A DNA stretch of 64,000 nt from JADCRZ01 sp031399065 (GCA_031399065.1 JANNOM010000013.1:62001-126000), one strand, 5' to 3'; numbered from the stretch's first letter, positions 32,501 to 41,567 are shown. Made by a program: numbers and translations. Notes: generated by a model from the letters alone, not told the origin.

Positions 32501-33067
32501 ATGATGGACATTTCATTGAATGAAAACAACTTTTTTGTAATAACAGGTGGGCCTGGTGCAGGTAAAACCACGCTAATATATGCCCTGGAAAAAGCGGGCT
32601 TTCCCTGTGTGGCAGAAGTGGCGAGGCAGGTGATACAGGAACAATTGCAGTGCGGTGGGGACGGACTTCCCTGGATGAACGTGCCCCGGTATACCAGCCT
32701 GATGCTGGATCGCTCGCAGCATACGTACCGGCAGGCGACTGCCAATAAACCCGGCATCACGTTTTTTGACCGTGGCATACCGGACTCAATCGCGTATGCC
32801 CGTATTGCGGGTATAGCTATTTCACCGGAACTGGACGCAGCGGCCCGCTATTTCCGTTATAACAATCCCGTATTTATGCTGCCACCCTGGCCGGAAATAT
32901 ACCTCCAGGATGAAGAAAGAAGGGAAAGCTATGAGCATTCTGTGATCACTTATGAAATGCTGAAATGCGTGTTCAATGATTATGATTATAAGCTAGTAGA
33001 AGTACCAAAGGTTACAGTAGAAAAACGCGTAGATATACTAGTATCCACGGTAACATCTCGAGGATGA
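32501..33067 (+). CDS. small P-loop ATPase/kinase (AAA_28 family)
   Basis: A 188-residue P-loop NTPase. Walker A is TGGPGAGKTTL (residues 15-25) and a Walker-B-like strand is ITFFDRGIPDSIAY, where Asp-Arg-Gly matches the AAA_28 family, which resembles nucleoside and NadR-type kinases. Arginines in EERRESYEHS may form a lid. ATG codons at 32501 and 32504 are equally possible. It lies 18 bases after the SDR-DUF2867 gene on the same strand and ends 11 bases before the convergent CheY-like gene. The substrate is unknown. Confidence 0.8.
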   Translation: MMDISLNENNFFVITGGPGAGKTTLIYALEKAGFPCVAEVARQVIQEQLQCGGDGLPWMNVPRYTSLMLDRSQHTYRQATANKPGITFFDRGIPDSIAYARIAGIAISPELDAAARYFRYNNPVFMLPPWPEIYLQDEERRESYEHSVITYEMLKCVFNDYDYKLVEVPKVTVEKRVDILVSTVTSRG

Positions 33068-33078
33068 CAATTATCTCC

Positions 33079-33453
33079 TTATTTTATTGAAAGCGATATA
33101 TGTTTTTCTATTTTCTGAAGGAGTTCATCCATTTCGAAAGGCTTGGCCAAAAAATCATCTGCACCAGCCTCGTAAGCAGAACCCTCTATGTCTCTGCTGG
33201 CAGAAATCATTATAACAGGTATGTTGCGGATGTTCTCTGTCTTTTTAAGTTCTTTGCATATATCCCTTCCGTCTGTTCCGGACATCCATATGTCCAATAG
33301 CAACAGATCGGGGAATTCCTTATTCATCTGTGGAATAATTGCACCATCTACGTACGAACTTACCTGGTATCCTTCATATTCCAGCATCATAGCGATAGCA
33401 TCTACTATTGCCGCATCGTCATCGGCAATCATTACTTTCTTGTTTTTTTCCAT
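33079..33453 (-). CDS. single-domain CheY-like response regulator
   Basis: A stand-alone receiver of 124 residues with Asp11-13, phospho-acceptor Asp54 (LLLDIWMSGTDGRD), MISAS and the conserved lysine in FLAKPFEMDELLQKI. No output domain follows, so it must act through protein contacts or in a phosphorelay. The frame can start at TTG 33459, but the ATG at 33453 places Met-Glu-Lys before the first strand and is preferred. No kinase gene adjoins it. Confidence 0.92.
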   Translation of the reverse strand: MEKNKKVMIADDDAAIVDAIAMMLEYEGYQVSSYVDGAIIPQMNKEFPDLLLLDIWMSGTDGRDICKELKKTENIRNIPVIMISASRDIEGSAYEAGADDFLAKPFEMDELLQKIEKHISLSIK

Positions 33454-33459
33454 CTGCAA

Positions 33460-33932
33460 AAATGTAGATATGTGGGGGTTACAGAACTATTTAGGCTTAT
33501 ACCTTTTAAAACAAGGCGAAGCAACGATATAATTTAGCATATACCATACCATGATAGGATAGGACCTACAACCGGTCTGCATGCCTAAGTTATTGGTGGA
33601 TTTCCGCAATAAGGGTAGTAAATGCACTTTTTTACCATAAAAAAAGCATCTTAAAAAGAGCTTGGAAATCATTTAGCGATTCCGGTGAAACCCTTTGTGG
33701 TAGCGGGTTTATTAAATCTGACAGCCCGTTTAGCATCCGGAAATCGGATTTTATTGGTTTGAAACACCCCGGATTCCGTTATATGTTTGTATTGTGAATG
33801 AAAGCAAACACCGATCTGGTGTTAACAAACAAAAAGATTAAACCTGTCTCTCTTCACCTTTTGCCTGCTACGATCTCTTGCCTGATTATTTTTAGTAAAC
33901 AATATTATAGTATAAATTTTTAAAATCACGTT
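33460..33932. other. 473-bp intergenic region with no recognisable gene
   Basis: AT-rich DNA between the CheY-like gene and a small secreted-protein gene. All six frames are short or broken. It holds the candidate promoter at 33861-33894 for the gene to the right. No tRNA or structured RNA was recognised. Confidence 0.6.
33861..33894 (+). promoter_or_regulatory. candidate promoter of the small secreted-protein gene
   Basis: TTG (33861-33863), a 23-base spacer and TATTTTTA (33887-33894), one base off TAnnTTTG; predicted start about 30 bases before the ATG at 33933. Confidence 0.4.
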
Positions 33933-34334
33933 ATGAAACCAGTATTAAGAAATTCAATTTTTGCGTTAGCAGCTTTAGTAGCAGTATCATTTTCAGGATC
34001 CGTTAAAGCCAATGGCGGCAACGATCCGGAAGCAGTATTTGAAGTGAAATTTATCGGTAACCTGCAAAGTCAGCCGGTATTTCAACTGAACCTGCTGAAC
34101 CAGGTGTCCGACGAGTTCTACATCAGCATCAGTGACCTCCAAGGAAATATTCTTTACTCCGACAGGGTAAAAGGAACCAGCATCACTAAAAAATTCGCTA
34201 TCAATACAGACGAAGTGGGTGATAATACGCTGAGACTCGAAGTAAGATCTAAAAACACCGGGAAGAAAGAAATCTACGACATTAACAGGACTCAGAACTA
34301 CGTAGTAGAATCTGTTGTGACCAGGGTTAACTAG
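33933..34334 (+). CDS. small secreted protein of unknown function
   Basis: A 133-residue protein with a signal peptide (NSIFALAALVAVSFSGSVKA, cleavage after Ala26). The mature part is a single beta-rich domain: AVFEVKFIGNLQSQPVFQLNL, EFYISISDLQGNILYSDRV, TLRLEVRSKN. The pattern ISISDLQGNILYSDRVKG resembles a T9SS-sorting-like or small Ig-like fold found in many Bacteroidota secreted proteins, though here it is the whole protein. It is flanked by its own promoter-like element and a hairpin, so probably monocistronic. Function unknown. Confidence 0.8.
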   Translation: MKPVLRNSIFALAALVAVSFSGSVKANGGNDPEAVFEVKFIGNLQSQPVFQLNLLNQVSDEFYISISDLQGNILYSDRVKGTSITKKFAINTDEVGDNTLRLEVRSKNTGKKEIYDINRTQNYVVESVVTRVN

Positions 34335-34361
34335 TATTACAGTCAACACATTACAGTCAAA

Positions 34362-34389
34362 GGGCTATCTCGCTAAGAGGTAGTCCTTT
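34362..34389 (+). terminator. hairpin after the small secreted-protein gene
   Basis: Ten-base arms GGGCTATCTC and GAGGTAGTCC pair with two G-T wobbles around a 5-base loop, followed by only three T. A weak intrinsic terminator. Confidence 0.5.
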
Positions 34390-34492
34390 CTGCGTTTAAC
34401 CCATCTTCAATGGCATAGTTTTTTCTAAGTTGTATGGATGACTTGTGCAGAATACATTCACGAACCCCGCCAACCGCTATAAAACCCTTCAT

Positions 34493-35251
34493 ATGGCTGC
34501 AAAGCTGGACTCGTTTTTTTTATCAGTACACTCTATCTACCTTTTTATAAAACGGTTCTTCAAAGAGCTTTTTCTACCACCGTACGAATGGCAGGAATTT
34601 GTGAGGCAATGTTACGAGATAGGATATCGTTCTCTAGCCCTTATCTCGGTAACAGGCCTGGTAACCGGCATCGTGTTCACCAAGCAATCCAGGCCTTCGC
34701 TGGCGGAGTTCGGTGCACAATCCTGGCTGCCTTCGCTGGTAGCTATCGCCATCCTGCGGGCCCTTGCCCCGCTTGTTACCGCATTAATATCGGCAGGCAA
34801 GGTAGGCTCTAATATAGGGGCGGAACTTGGCTCTATGCGGGTGACCGAACAGATAGATGCCATGGAAGTATCCGGAACCAATCCATTCAAATTCCTCGTG
34901 GTTACCCGTATACTGGCCACGTCCACTATGCTGCCTGTATTGATGTTCTATTTTGCTTTTCTCAGTTTATTAGGCGGCTATCTGAATGTGCACCAGAACG
35001 AACTTACCAGTTTTACCGCTTTCTTTAAAAGTGCTTTCGAGCGGATCACTTTTCTTGACTTCTTTGCATCGCTTATTAAATCAACCGTGTTCGGGTTCAC
35101 GATCGGCATCGTGGGTTGTTATAACGGGTATAACGCTTCACAGGGAACGCAGGGGGTCGGTAAGGCCGCCAACAGCTCCGTAGTAGCGGCCATGTTCATT
35201 ATTTTTATTGAAGAAATTACGATCGTGCAAATGACCGGATGGTTAAGATAG
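34493..35251 (+). CDS. mlaE: MlaE-type ABC transporter permease
   Basis: Inner-membrane permease of an Mla-type phospholipid/lipid transporter, 252 residues from the ATG at 34493; an upstream GTG at 34445 would add 16 unlikely residues. It shows an N-terminal amphipathic helix (FIKRFFKELFLPPYEW) and the family core: SLALISVTGLVTGIVFTKQ, GKVGSNIGAELGSMRVTEQIDAM and NPFKFLVVTRILATSTMLPVL, then three more hydrophobic segments. It is the first gene of a three-gene operon with the ATPase 10 bases downstream and an MCE protein after that. No mlaB or mlaC homologue is linked, as is usual outside Proteobacteria. Confidence 0.92.
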   Translation: MAAKLDSFFLSVHSIYLFIKRFFKELFLPPYEWQEFVRQCYEIGYRSLALISVTGLVTGIVFTKQSRPSLAEFGAQSWLPSLVAIAILRALAPLVTALISAGKVGSNIGAELGSMRVTEQIDAMEVSGTNPFKFLVVTRILATSTMLPVLMFYFAFLSLLGGYLNVHQNELTSFTAFFKSAFERITFLDFFASLIKSTVFGFTIGIVGCYNGYNASQGTQGVGKAANSSVVAAMFIIFIEEITIVQMTGWLR

Positions 35252-35261
35252 TAACAATAAT

Positions 35262-36035
35262 ATGCAGAAAAATCCCGTACATATCGACAAAAATAATGTG
35301 ACCATCTCCGTAGAAGCATTACAAAAATCATTCGGCAGTAACGAGGTACTGAAAGGCGTCGACCTTACTATTTACCAGGGCGAGAACCTGGTGGTGCTTG
35401 GCAGGTCGGGCACCGGTAAATCGGTACTTATCAAGATCATAGCCGGACTTTTAAAACCGGATAGTGGCATAGTGAATGTACTGGGGGAGCGGGTAGACAC
35501 GCTCAACACCCGGGAGCTCCAGGCACTCCGGCTGAAGTTGGGATTCTCTTTTCAGAACAGTGCCCTGTACGATAGTATGACAGTAAAAGAAAACCTGGAA
35601 TTTCCTTTACTGCGCAACTCAAAAAATATGAGTCGTGCAGCCCTTAACAAAGCAGTGGATACCGTGCTGGAAGCTGTGGGCTTGTCGCAAACCATTCAGC
35701 AGTTGCCTTCGGAGTTGTCGGGTGGACAGCGCAAACGCATCGGTATAGCCCGCACGCTGATCATGCGGCCGGCTATTATGCTGTATGATGAACCCACGGC
35801 GGGGCTCGACCCTATCACCTGCATAGAGATTAATAACCTGATCAACCAGGTGCAGGAACAGTTTAATACTACCTCCATCATCATCACACACGATCTTACC
35901 TGCGCGAAAGCCACCGGGGATCGTATCGCCATTTTACTGGAGGGGAAATTTTTAAAGACCGGCAGCTTCGAAGAAGTATTTGCCGACACCGACGAACGGA
36001 TACAACGTTTTTATGACTATAATTTCATCGTATAA
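35262..36035 (+). CDS. mlaF: MlaF-type ABC transporter ATPase
   Basis: ATP-binding subunit of the lipid transporter, 257 residues. Walker A GRSGTGKS (47-54), Q-loop GFSFQNSALYDSMTVKENLEFPL, signature LSGGQRKRIGIARTL, Walker B IMLYDEPTAGLD and switch His in IIITHDL are all present. The motif after Walker B (DEPTAGLDPITC) is typical of the MlaF/MKL group. The stop overlaps the start of the MCE gene by one base (TAATG), showing tight coupling. Confidence 0.94.
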   Translation: MQKNPVHIDKNNVTISVEALQKSFGSNEVLKGVDLTIYQGENLVVLGRSGTGKSVLIKIIAGLLKPDSGIVNVLGERVDTLNTRELQALRLKLGFSFQNSALYDSMTVKENLEFPLLRNSKNMSRAALNKAVDTVLEAVGLSQTIQQLPSELSGGQRKRIGIARTLIMRPAIMLYDEPTAGLDPITCIEINNLINQVQEQFNTTSIIITHDLTCAKATGDRIAILLEGKFLKTGSFEEVFADTDERIQRFYDYNFIV

Positions 36036-37045
36036 TGAGCACAGAAAAAAATAAAAGAGCCATCAAAGTAGGCATCTTCATAACAGCAGGCATCGCCATT
36101 CTTATCGTTGGAGTGTTTACACTGGGCGGACAGCAGCGGTCCTTCGTAAAATCCGAAACCATTTCAGCTGTATTTGAAGATGTGAACGGATTACAGAAAG
36201 GAAATAATATATGGTTCTCCGGTGTTAAGATAGGCACCGTAAACAAGATATCTTTTGATGCAGCTTCGCATGTAAAAGTGACCATGCACATAGAAGAAAA
36301 GGCTCTTGCCTTTATAAGAAAGGATTCAAAAGCTAAAATAAGCAGTGATGGTTTGATAGGCAACAAGATCATCGTGATCTATGGAGGCAGCACCGGCGCG
36401 GGCCAGGTGGAAAAAGACGATAATCTGATGGTGGAAAAATTTCTGAGTACAGAAGATCTGATGTCAACATTGCAGATGAATAATCAAAACCTGGTGGATA
36501 TCACTTCCGACTTTAAACTGATCAGTAAACGGCTGGCAGCGGGCGAGGGCACGGTAGGTTCTTTGCTTAATGATGCATCCCTGTATAAATCACTGGAAAA
36601 AACGATGGCTAATCTGCAGATGGCTGCCGGCAATAGCCAGAAGCTGACAGAGGGTATGGCGAACTATACCGCTAAATTAAACACACCCGGTTCACTGGCT
36701 TCCGGGCTGGTGGATGATACCACCATCATGAGCAGCTTACGAACGGCAGCCAGGCAACTGAACCAGGCCGCTATATCAGCCAACACAATTACCGAGAATC
36801 TGAAAGCCACTACCGGCGATCTGAATAGCAAAAACAATGCGGTAGGCGTATTCCTGCGGGATGAACAGGTAGCTTCCGATCTGAAAAGTGCCATCAAAAA
36901 TCTCAATAGCAGCAGCATCAAACTAGATGAAGACCTTGAAGCACTCCAGCATAATTTCCTGCTGCGCGGCTTCTTCCGCAAAAGAGCGAAGCAGGAGCAA
37001 AAGGAAAAGGAGCAGCAGATGAAACAACAGCCGGCAGGCCAGTGA
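36035..37045 (+). CDS. mlaD: MlaD-family MCE-domain protein
   Basis: Periplasm-facing substrate-binding component of the Mla-type transporter, 336 residues. An N-terminal membrane anchor (VGIFITAGIAILIVGVFTL) precedes one MCE domain (about 37-115: ISAVFEDVNGLQKGNNIWFSGVKIGTVNKI). A long helical region (150-300) with repeated Asn/Thr/Leu content follows and could form the hexamer's tube or needle. The C-terminus is highly charged and Gln-rich (KQEQKEKEQQMKQQ). It shares one base with the upstream ATPase gene. Together the three genes would move lipids between inner and outer membranes; direction is not known. Confidence 0.92.
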   Translation: MSTEKNKRAIKVGIFITAGIAILIVGVFTLGGQQRSFVKSETISAVFEDVNGLQKGNNIWFSGVKIGTVNKISFDAASHVKVTMHIEEKALAFIRKDSKAKISSDGLIGNKIIVIYGGSTGAGQVEKDDNLMVEKFLSTEDLMSTLQMNNQNLVDITSDFKLISKRLAAGEGTVGSLLNDASLYKSLEKTMANLQMAAGNSQKLTEGMANYTAKLNTPGSLASGLVDDTTIMSSLRTAARQLNQAAISANTITENLKATTGDLNSKNNAVGVFLRDEQVASDLKSAIKNLNSSSIKLDEDLEALQHNFLLRGFFRKRAKQEQKEKEQQMKQQPAGQ

Positions 37046-37144
37046 TTACAGGCGGCTGCTCTATACTTACAGTATGTGCGATGGCTATTGCCTGTTAAAA
37101 GATACCTCACCCATTTAAGGGATAATAATCAACACGTTCGGCGA

Positions 37145-37175
37145 TTGCCGGGCAGTGTTTAAGAATGCATTTTTG
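37145..37175 (+). promoter_or_regulatory. candidate promoter of lipoprotein gene 37215
   Basis: TTG (37145-37147), a 20-base spacer and CATTTTTG (37168-37175), one base off TAnnTTTG. Transcription would begin near 37182, which rules out the upstream in-frame start at 37155 and supports the ATG at 37215. Confidence 0.5.
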
Positions 37176-37214
37176 TGGTCTAGATCATTCATCACAAAAC
37201 ATTCAATTATTATC

Positions 37215-38018
37215 ATGAAACAAGTATTCAACAAAGCAGTTCTAATCACTATTTTATCTTCTGTGGCAGTTACAGGCTGCGACAAAGACGACGACTACAA
37301 TGAAGGCGGTCAACCTACTCCTAACATTACTTCGGTAGTACTTTCTTCAGCGGGCGACAGTGCGTCCATCGTTCAAAAATTAAACGAGTTCAGATTATTG
37401 GCCGGTGATCCGCTGAACGGCGCACCCGGTGCCACGGCCGGCCGCAGGGAAGTAAACTGGGATGCGGTGCCACCCAACTTTACCAACAGTAATAACTTTC
37501 CGTTCGACTTCTTCGGTTCCTTTGATCCGTTGCTGGGCAACGGACGTAAGAGAGGACTCATTCTTACTAATACAGGTACCAGCTTCCGTGTAGACAGTAC
37601 CGATTTTGCCGAAGTAGATCCTTCTTATGCTTCACAGTTCGAGGCATTCAGCCGTAAACGCTTATTTACCTATATGGGCAATACCGTTACCGAAGTAACC
37701 TTTAAAGTACCCGGAACCAATACGGATGCGTTCGTAAAAAGCTTTGCAGTCATCTTTTCCGATGTAGACCAGGCGGGGCTTACCAGCATCGAATACTTTA
37801 ACGGTTCCAAAAGCCTGGGTGTATTTAAAGCAGCTATTGCGCCTCAGGGCTTTTCTTTCCTGGGCGTAGGTTTCCCGGATGAGAAAGTTACCAGGGTTAA
37901 GATCGTTTCCGGTAACGGTTTACTGGCCAGCGGTGTAAAGGATATCAGCAACGGGGGCACGAAAGACCTCGTGGTAATGGACGATTTTCTATACGATGAA
38001 CCGAAGGCCGCTAATTAA
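37215..38018 (+). CDS. lipoprotein of an uncharacterised family, paralogue 1
   Basis: A 267-residue lipoprotein with a lipobox ending VAVTGC (Cys22 region) and an acidic spacer (DKDDDYNEGG). The core is shared with the gene at 38219: an N-terminal helix (IVQKLNEFRLLAGDPLNGAPG), the motif GRREVNWDAVPPNF, a FxVDSTDF strand, SQFEAFSRKRLFT, then VKSFAVIFSDVDQAGLTSIEYF and a C-terminal GGTKDLVVMDDFLYDEP. I know similar secreted proteins across several phyla but no function. The start at 37155 is rejected in favour of 37215. Probably anchored in the outer membrane (inference). Confidence 0.82.
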   Translation: MKQVFNKAVLITILSSVAVTGCDKDDDYNEGGQPTPNITSVVLSSAGDSASIVQKLNEFRLLAGDPLNGAPGATAGRREVNWDAVPPNFTNSNNFPFDFFGSFDPLLGNGRKRGLILTNTGTSFRVDSTDFAEVDPSYASQFEAFSRKRLFTYMGNTVTEVTFKVPGTNTDAFVKSFAVIFSDVDQAGLTSIEYFNGSKSLGVFKAAIAPQGFSFLGVGFPDEKVTRVKIVSGNGLLASGVKDISNGGTKDLVVMDDFLYDEPKAAN

Positions 38019-38090
38019 GCATCCGTGCTCGTTTATTATATAACCGATTTTATTTTTTACAACAAAGGGTGATTTAGGGTAGTTACAAAC

Positions 38091-38114
38091 GAGGCCTGGC
38101 TTTTGCCGGGCCTC
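38091..38114 (+). terminator. hairpin after lipoprotein paralogue 1
   Basis: Ten-base arms GAGGCCTGGC and GCCGGGCCTC (one G-T wobble) with a TTTT loop, but no T-tract after it. A second short hairpin CCCCA-cata-TGGGG lies at 38129-38142. It may stop transcription or protect the 3' end before the second paralogue. Confidence 0.4.
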
Positions 38115-38218
38115 CGCAGTACAAATACCCCCACATATGGGGATAAGATACCCTGTTTTAGGGGGCACCCTCCAAAAGCTATTTCTTTCAACTTTGCCTT
38201 ATTCATAAAATAAGCGTT

Positions 38219-38992
38219 ATGTATCATTCATCTTTCAACCTACCCGTGTTATTGTCCATATTGATCGTGTTTTCGTCCTGCAATAAAAATAGCGATACAG
38301 AAGAAGAAAAATCAATAACCGTTATTACAGCTACCGGAGATATTACGACGGAAATGAACAGGTTCAGAACCGTGGCAGGCGAACAGTTAAATACAACGCC
38401 TGGCCATTCATCTGGTCGCCGCGAAATTAACTGGGACGCTGTGCCGGATAACCTGTTGGATCAACCACTGGCTCCCGATTTCTTTAATCCAACCGGGGAA
38501 AGTGCTCCTGTGGCCCGGCAACGGGGGCTTGCTTATGCTTCCGCATCGGGTGAATTCCGGGTAAGTAATAATGGCTTTGCCGTTATCAATCCGGGATCGG
38601 CCGGCCAGTTCAACGCATTCAGTGGCAATAAGACCTTTGCCAGCGTTAGCAGTAATTTATGGGAAGTGGAATTCCAGGTGCCCGGACAAATAACCCCGGC
38701 CACCGTGAAAGGATTCGGAGTCGTATTCTCAGACGTGGATACCGACAGCTCCACCTCCCTTGAATTCTTCGATGGGCCCATCAGTCTGGGTAAATATTAT
38801 ATCCTTGCTCATGATGCAACGAGCAGCTTTTCTTTCCTGGGTGTATATTTTAATAACAAGGAACGTATCAGCCGCATCAGCGTATCGCACCAGGGCAATA
38901 TTTCCGGCACTGAAAAAGATATAACCAATGGCGGGAAAGCCGACCTGGTTGTGATGGACGATTTCATTTATAGTGAGCCGTTGCAACGCTAA
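38219..38992 (+). CDS. lipoprotein of an uncharacterised family, paralogue 2
   Basis: A 257-residue lipoprotein, tandem paralogue of the gene at 37215. The signal ends LSILIVFSSC with Cys20. Matching blocks in the same order: MNRFRTVAGEQLNTTPG, GRREINWDAVPDNL, GEFRVSNNGF, GQFNAFSGNKTF, VKGFGVVFSDVDTDSSTSLEFF and GKADLVVMDDFIYSEP. Acidic residues in FSDVD and VVMDDF could bind metal (inference). A CAACTTTG element shortly upstream resembles a -7 box. The two genes probably arose by duplication and may be separately transcribed, since hairpins lie between them. Confidence 0.82.
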   Translation: MYHSSFNLPVLLSILIVFSSCNKNSDTEEEKSITVITATGDITTEMNRFRTVAGEQLNTTPGHSSGRREINWDAVPDNLLDQPLAPDFFNPTGESAPVARQRGLAYASASGEFRVSNNGFAVINPGSAGQFNAFSGNKTFASVSSNLWEVEFQVPGQITPATVKGFGVVFSDVDTDSSTSLEFFDGPISLGKYYILAHDATSSFSFLGVYFNNKERISRISVSHQGNISGTEKDITNGGKADLVVMDDFIYSEPLQR

Positions 38993-39103
38993 ATGAAGAA
39001 CGGCACATCGGGCATAAGCCAGGCTGAAAGGTTTTTGCAACCCTGAAAGAAGAATAGCATATAGCGCATCGGTGGAGTGAAGGGTTTTTGCTATATTGTA
39101 GTT

Positions 39104-40447
39104 ATGAACGAACCCCGGTTGATCAGGAAAATAGGGTTGTTGCAGGCTACTGCCATCAACATGACGGATATGGTAGGTATAGGCCCTTTTGTGGTGCTGA
39201 GTGTGGTAGCGGATATTATGCATGGCCCCTGGTTCCTGTACGCCTGGATAGCAGGAGCGGTGCTTTCGCTGGCAGACGGACTTATATGGAGCGAATTGGG
39301 AGCAAAGTTTCCACTCGCCGGTGGCAGTTATAATTTTCTGAAAGAAGGATATGGGGAGAAATGGGGGAAGCTGATGAGTTTTTTGTTCGTATGGCAAACC
39401 ATGATACAGGCCCCGCTGGTAATAGCATCGGCGGCCATCGGGTTTGCACAGTACGCCGGTTACCTATTTCCGCTGGGCGTAGTCACTGGTAAAATGGTAA
39501 GCGGGTGCGTGGTGCTGCTTATCATACTTTTATTGTACCGGAAAATAGAAGCGATCGGTAAAATCAGCGTATTCCTATGGACGGGTGTATTGATCACGAT
39601 GGCATGGATCATAACAGGAGGGTTGCTGCATGGCAACTTTATGGAGCCCGTACGTTCCATCAATGACGGCCTGGAATTTACACCCGCTTTTGCCGCTGCA
39701 CTCGGGCTGGCCAGCGTAAAAACTGTTTACAGTTATCTGGGATATTACAATGTTTGCCATCTGGGTGGTGAAATCATCAACCAGCAAAAAAATATACCCA
39801 GGAGCATGTTGATTTCCATAGTGGGTATCACCTGCCTATATCTGCTGATGAATATCAGTGTGGCATCGGTACTTTCTTTTGAACAGATACAAAAGAGCCC
39901 GTTCGTAGTCAGTGAATTCATCCATGCCATCTCCGGCCCTGCCGCCGCGCGTATTGCTACATTACTTATATTATGGGTAGCTTTCGCATCCGTGTTTTCA
40001 GCTACTCTCGGCTATAGCAGGATACCATACGCCGCAGCTAAAGACGGCGCGTTTTTCCCGGTATTTGCCCGTTTGCATCCGGTTAAGCATTTTCCTTACA
40101 TCTCGCTGCTTTTCCTGGGAGGGGTCGCTTTCGTATTCAGCCTGCTTTTCCGGATCGGTGAGGTTATCAGTGCCATCCTTGCCATGCGCATATTGATACA
40201 GTTTATCGGCCAGGCTATCGGACTGCTTCTTTTGAGTAAAAGACGGGGAAGAAGTTTCTTTACCTGGAGAATGCCGCTTTATCCCATCCCGGTTTTCCTT
40301 GCCATAGCTATTTGGGCCGGAATATTTTACTCCACCGGCCGGGTGATGATGTTATCAGGTATCGGAGTGATTATGGCAGGGGCGGCCGCTTACCTGCTGA
40401 AAGCGCGTATTATGAGAGAATGGCCTTTTTCGTCAACTATTAAATAG
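39104..40447 (+). CDS. APC-superfamily amino acid/amine permease
   Basis: Secondary transporter with about twelve transmembrane helices, 447 residues from the ATG at 39104; the upstream GTG at 39077 would add nine unneeded residues. Helix 1 carries the family's broken-helix motif region LLQATAINMTDMVGIGPFVVLSV, and WSELGAKFPLAGGSYNFLKEGYG matches the cytosolic loop of APC permeases (PxxGGxYxxL). Later, LGYSRIPYAAAKDGAFFPVFARLHPVKHFPY is also typical. Substrate not predictable; amino acids or polyamines are usual. Confidence 0.88.
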   Translation: MNEPRLIRKIGLLQATAINMTDMVGIGPFVVLSVVADIMHGPWFLYAWIAGAVLSLADGLIWSELGAKFPLAGGSYNFLKEGYGEKWGKLMSFLFVWQTMIQAPLVIASAAIGFAQYAGYLFPLGVVTGKMVSGCVVLLIILLLYRKIEAIGKISVFLWTGVLITMAWIITGGLLHGNFMEPVRSINDGLEFTPAFAAALGLASVKTVYSYLGYYNVCHLGGEIINQQKNIPRSMLISIVGITCLYLLMNISVASVLSFEQIQKSPFVVSEFIHAISGPAAARIATLLILWVAFASVFSATLGYSRIPYAAAKDGAFFPVFARLHPVKHFPYISLLFLGGVAFVFSLLFRIGEVISAILAMRILIQFIGQAIGLLLLSKRRGRSFFTWRMPLYPIPVFLAIAIWAGIFYSTGRVMMLSGIGVIMAGAAAYLLKARIMREWPFSSTIK

Positions 40448-40510
40448 ATGGCATGCCATTTATACCATGTATAGGATTACTTTATAATAATCATCTAAAA
40501 CCAGTTTATT

Positions 40511-40885
40511 ATGCTTAAAGACACGAATACATTCAGCAGTTTCTCTGTAGATAATATAGACAAAGCCCGGGAATTTTATGGTAAGGCCCTTGGCCTTGAA
40601 GTTAAGGATGACACCATGGGGTTATTGTCTCTTAATTTAAAAGGAGGCAATACCATAATGATTTATCCAAAACCTGATCATACGCCTGCCACATTTACCA
40701 TCCTTAATTTCCCGGTCGACAATATTGAAGAAGCGGTAGACGAACTAGCCAGCCACGGAGTACGTTTTTTGCAGTACGACGGCGAAATTAAAACGGATGA
40801 AAAAGGCATTTCGCGGGGCGAGGGTCCAAACATCGCCTGGTTTAATGATCCCGCAGGAAATATCTTATCGGTACTGGAGTTATAA
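40511..40885 (+). CDS. VOC-superfamily (glyoxalase-like) protein
   Basis: A 124-residue vicinal-oxygen-chelate fold protein with two beta-alpha-beta-beta-beta units. FSSFSVDNIDKAREFYGKALGLEVKDD and a second FPVDNIEEAVDELASHGVRFLQYD lead to the terminal IAWFNDPAGNILSVLEL. The final glutamate (Glu123) is the usual metal ligand. The N-terminal position often held by His is here Ser/Phe, so metal binding may be weakened. Function could be bleomycin-type resistance, isomerase or lyase; none can be picked. Confidence 0.85.
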   Translation: MLKDTNTFSSFSVDNIDKAREFYGKALGLEVKDDTMGLLSLNLKGGNTIMIYPKPDHTPATFTILNFPVDNIEEAVDELASHGVRFLQYDGEIKTDEKGISRGEGPNIAWFNDPAGNILSVLEL

Positions 40886-40912
40886 AAGCCGGTGTTTTAT
40901 CAAAGCCGGGTT

Positions 40913-41542
40913 TTAAAAAACGATCGCTTCTCCCGCGCCCTCTCTCAAAGTAACCGGCGGTTCCTGCGTACAATCTATAATCGTCGAGGGAATCATGCCA
41001 CCTATGCCACCATCAATTACTATGTCCACCAGTTTATTGAACTTTTCATAAATCAGTTCAGGATCGGTATATTCTTCTACCATATCGCCGGGTAAGGAGG
41101 CACTTAAAATAGGGTGACCCAGTTCTTTAATAATTGCACAGGCAATTTTATTATCCGGCACCCTTAAGCCGATCGTATCTTTTTTACTCTGAAGTATTTT
41201 AGGAACCTGTTTGCTGGCAGGCAGTATAAAAGTGTAAGGTCCGGGCAGTGCGCTTTTCAGCATCCGGTACAAAGGAGTGGAAATATTCTTGGTGTATTTG
41301 CTCAGGTCGCTGAGGTCGCTGCAGATAAAAGAAAGCTGGGCTTTGTGCGGATCGATGTTTTTGATCTTGCAGATCCTCTCCACCGCTTTATGTTCGAAAA
41401 TGCTGCAACCAAGTCCATAGATGGTGTCTGTAGGATAAATAATCACCCCTCCCTTTAACAGCGTTGCCGTTACCGACTTAATGTTTCGTTCCTGTGGATT
41501 TTCCGGATGTATATTTATCAGCATAGATTGCGTTAATGCCAT
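40913..41542 (-). CDS. tsaC: L-threonylcarbamoyladenylate synthase (Sua5/YciO/YrdC)
   Basis: Makes threonylcarbamoyl-AMP for the t6A modification at position 37 of ANN-decoding tRNAs. The 209 residues show the YrdC fold with the substrate motif GGVIIYPTDTIYGLGCSIF, KxR-type residues around CKIKNIDPHKAQLSFIC, GPYTFILPAS and the SLPGDMVEEY region. It has the length of the short TsaC/YciO type with no Sua5 C-terminal domain. YciO-type paralogues are close, so assignment to the true TsaC is likely but not certain. Convergent with the VOC gene. Confidence 0.85.
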   Translation of the reverse strand: MALTQSMLINIHPENPQERNIKSVTATLLKGGVIIYPTDTIYGLGCSIFEHKAVERICKIKNIDPHKAQLSFICSDLSDLSKYTKNISTPLYRMLKSALPGPYTFILPASKQVPKILQSKKDTIGLRVPDNKIACAIIKELGHPILSASLPGDMVEEYTDPELIYEKFNKLVDIVIDGGIGGMIPSTIIDCTQEPPVTLREGAGEAIVF

Positions 41543-41567
41543 TTTTATGCCGCCGTTCCAGGAAGGC

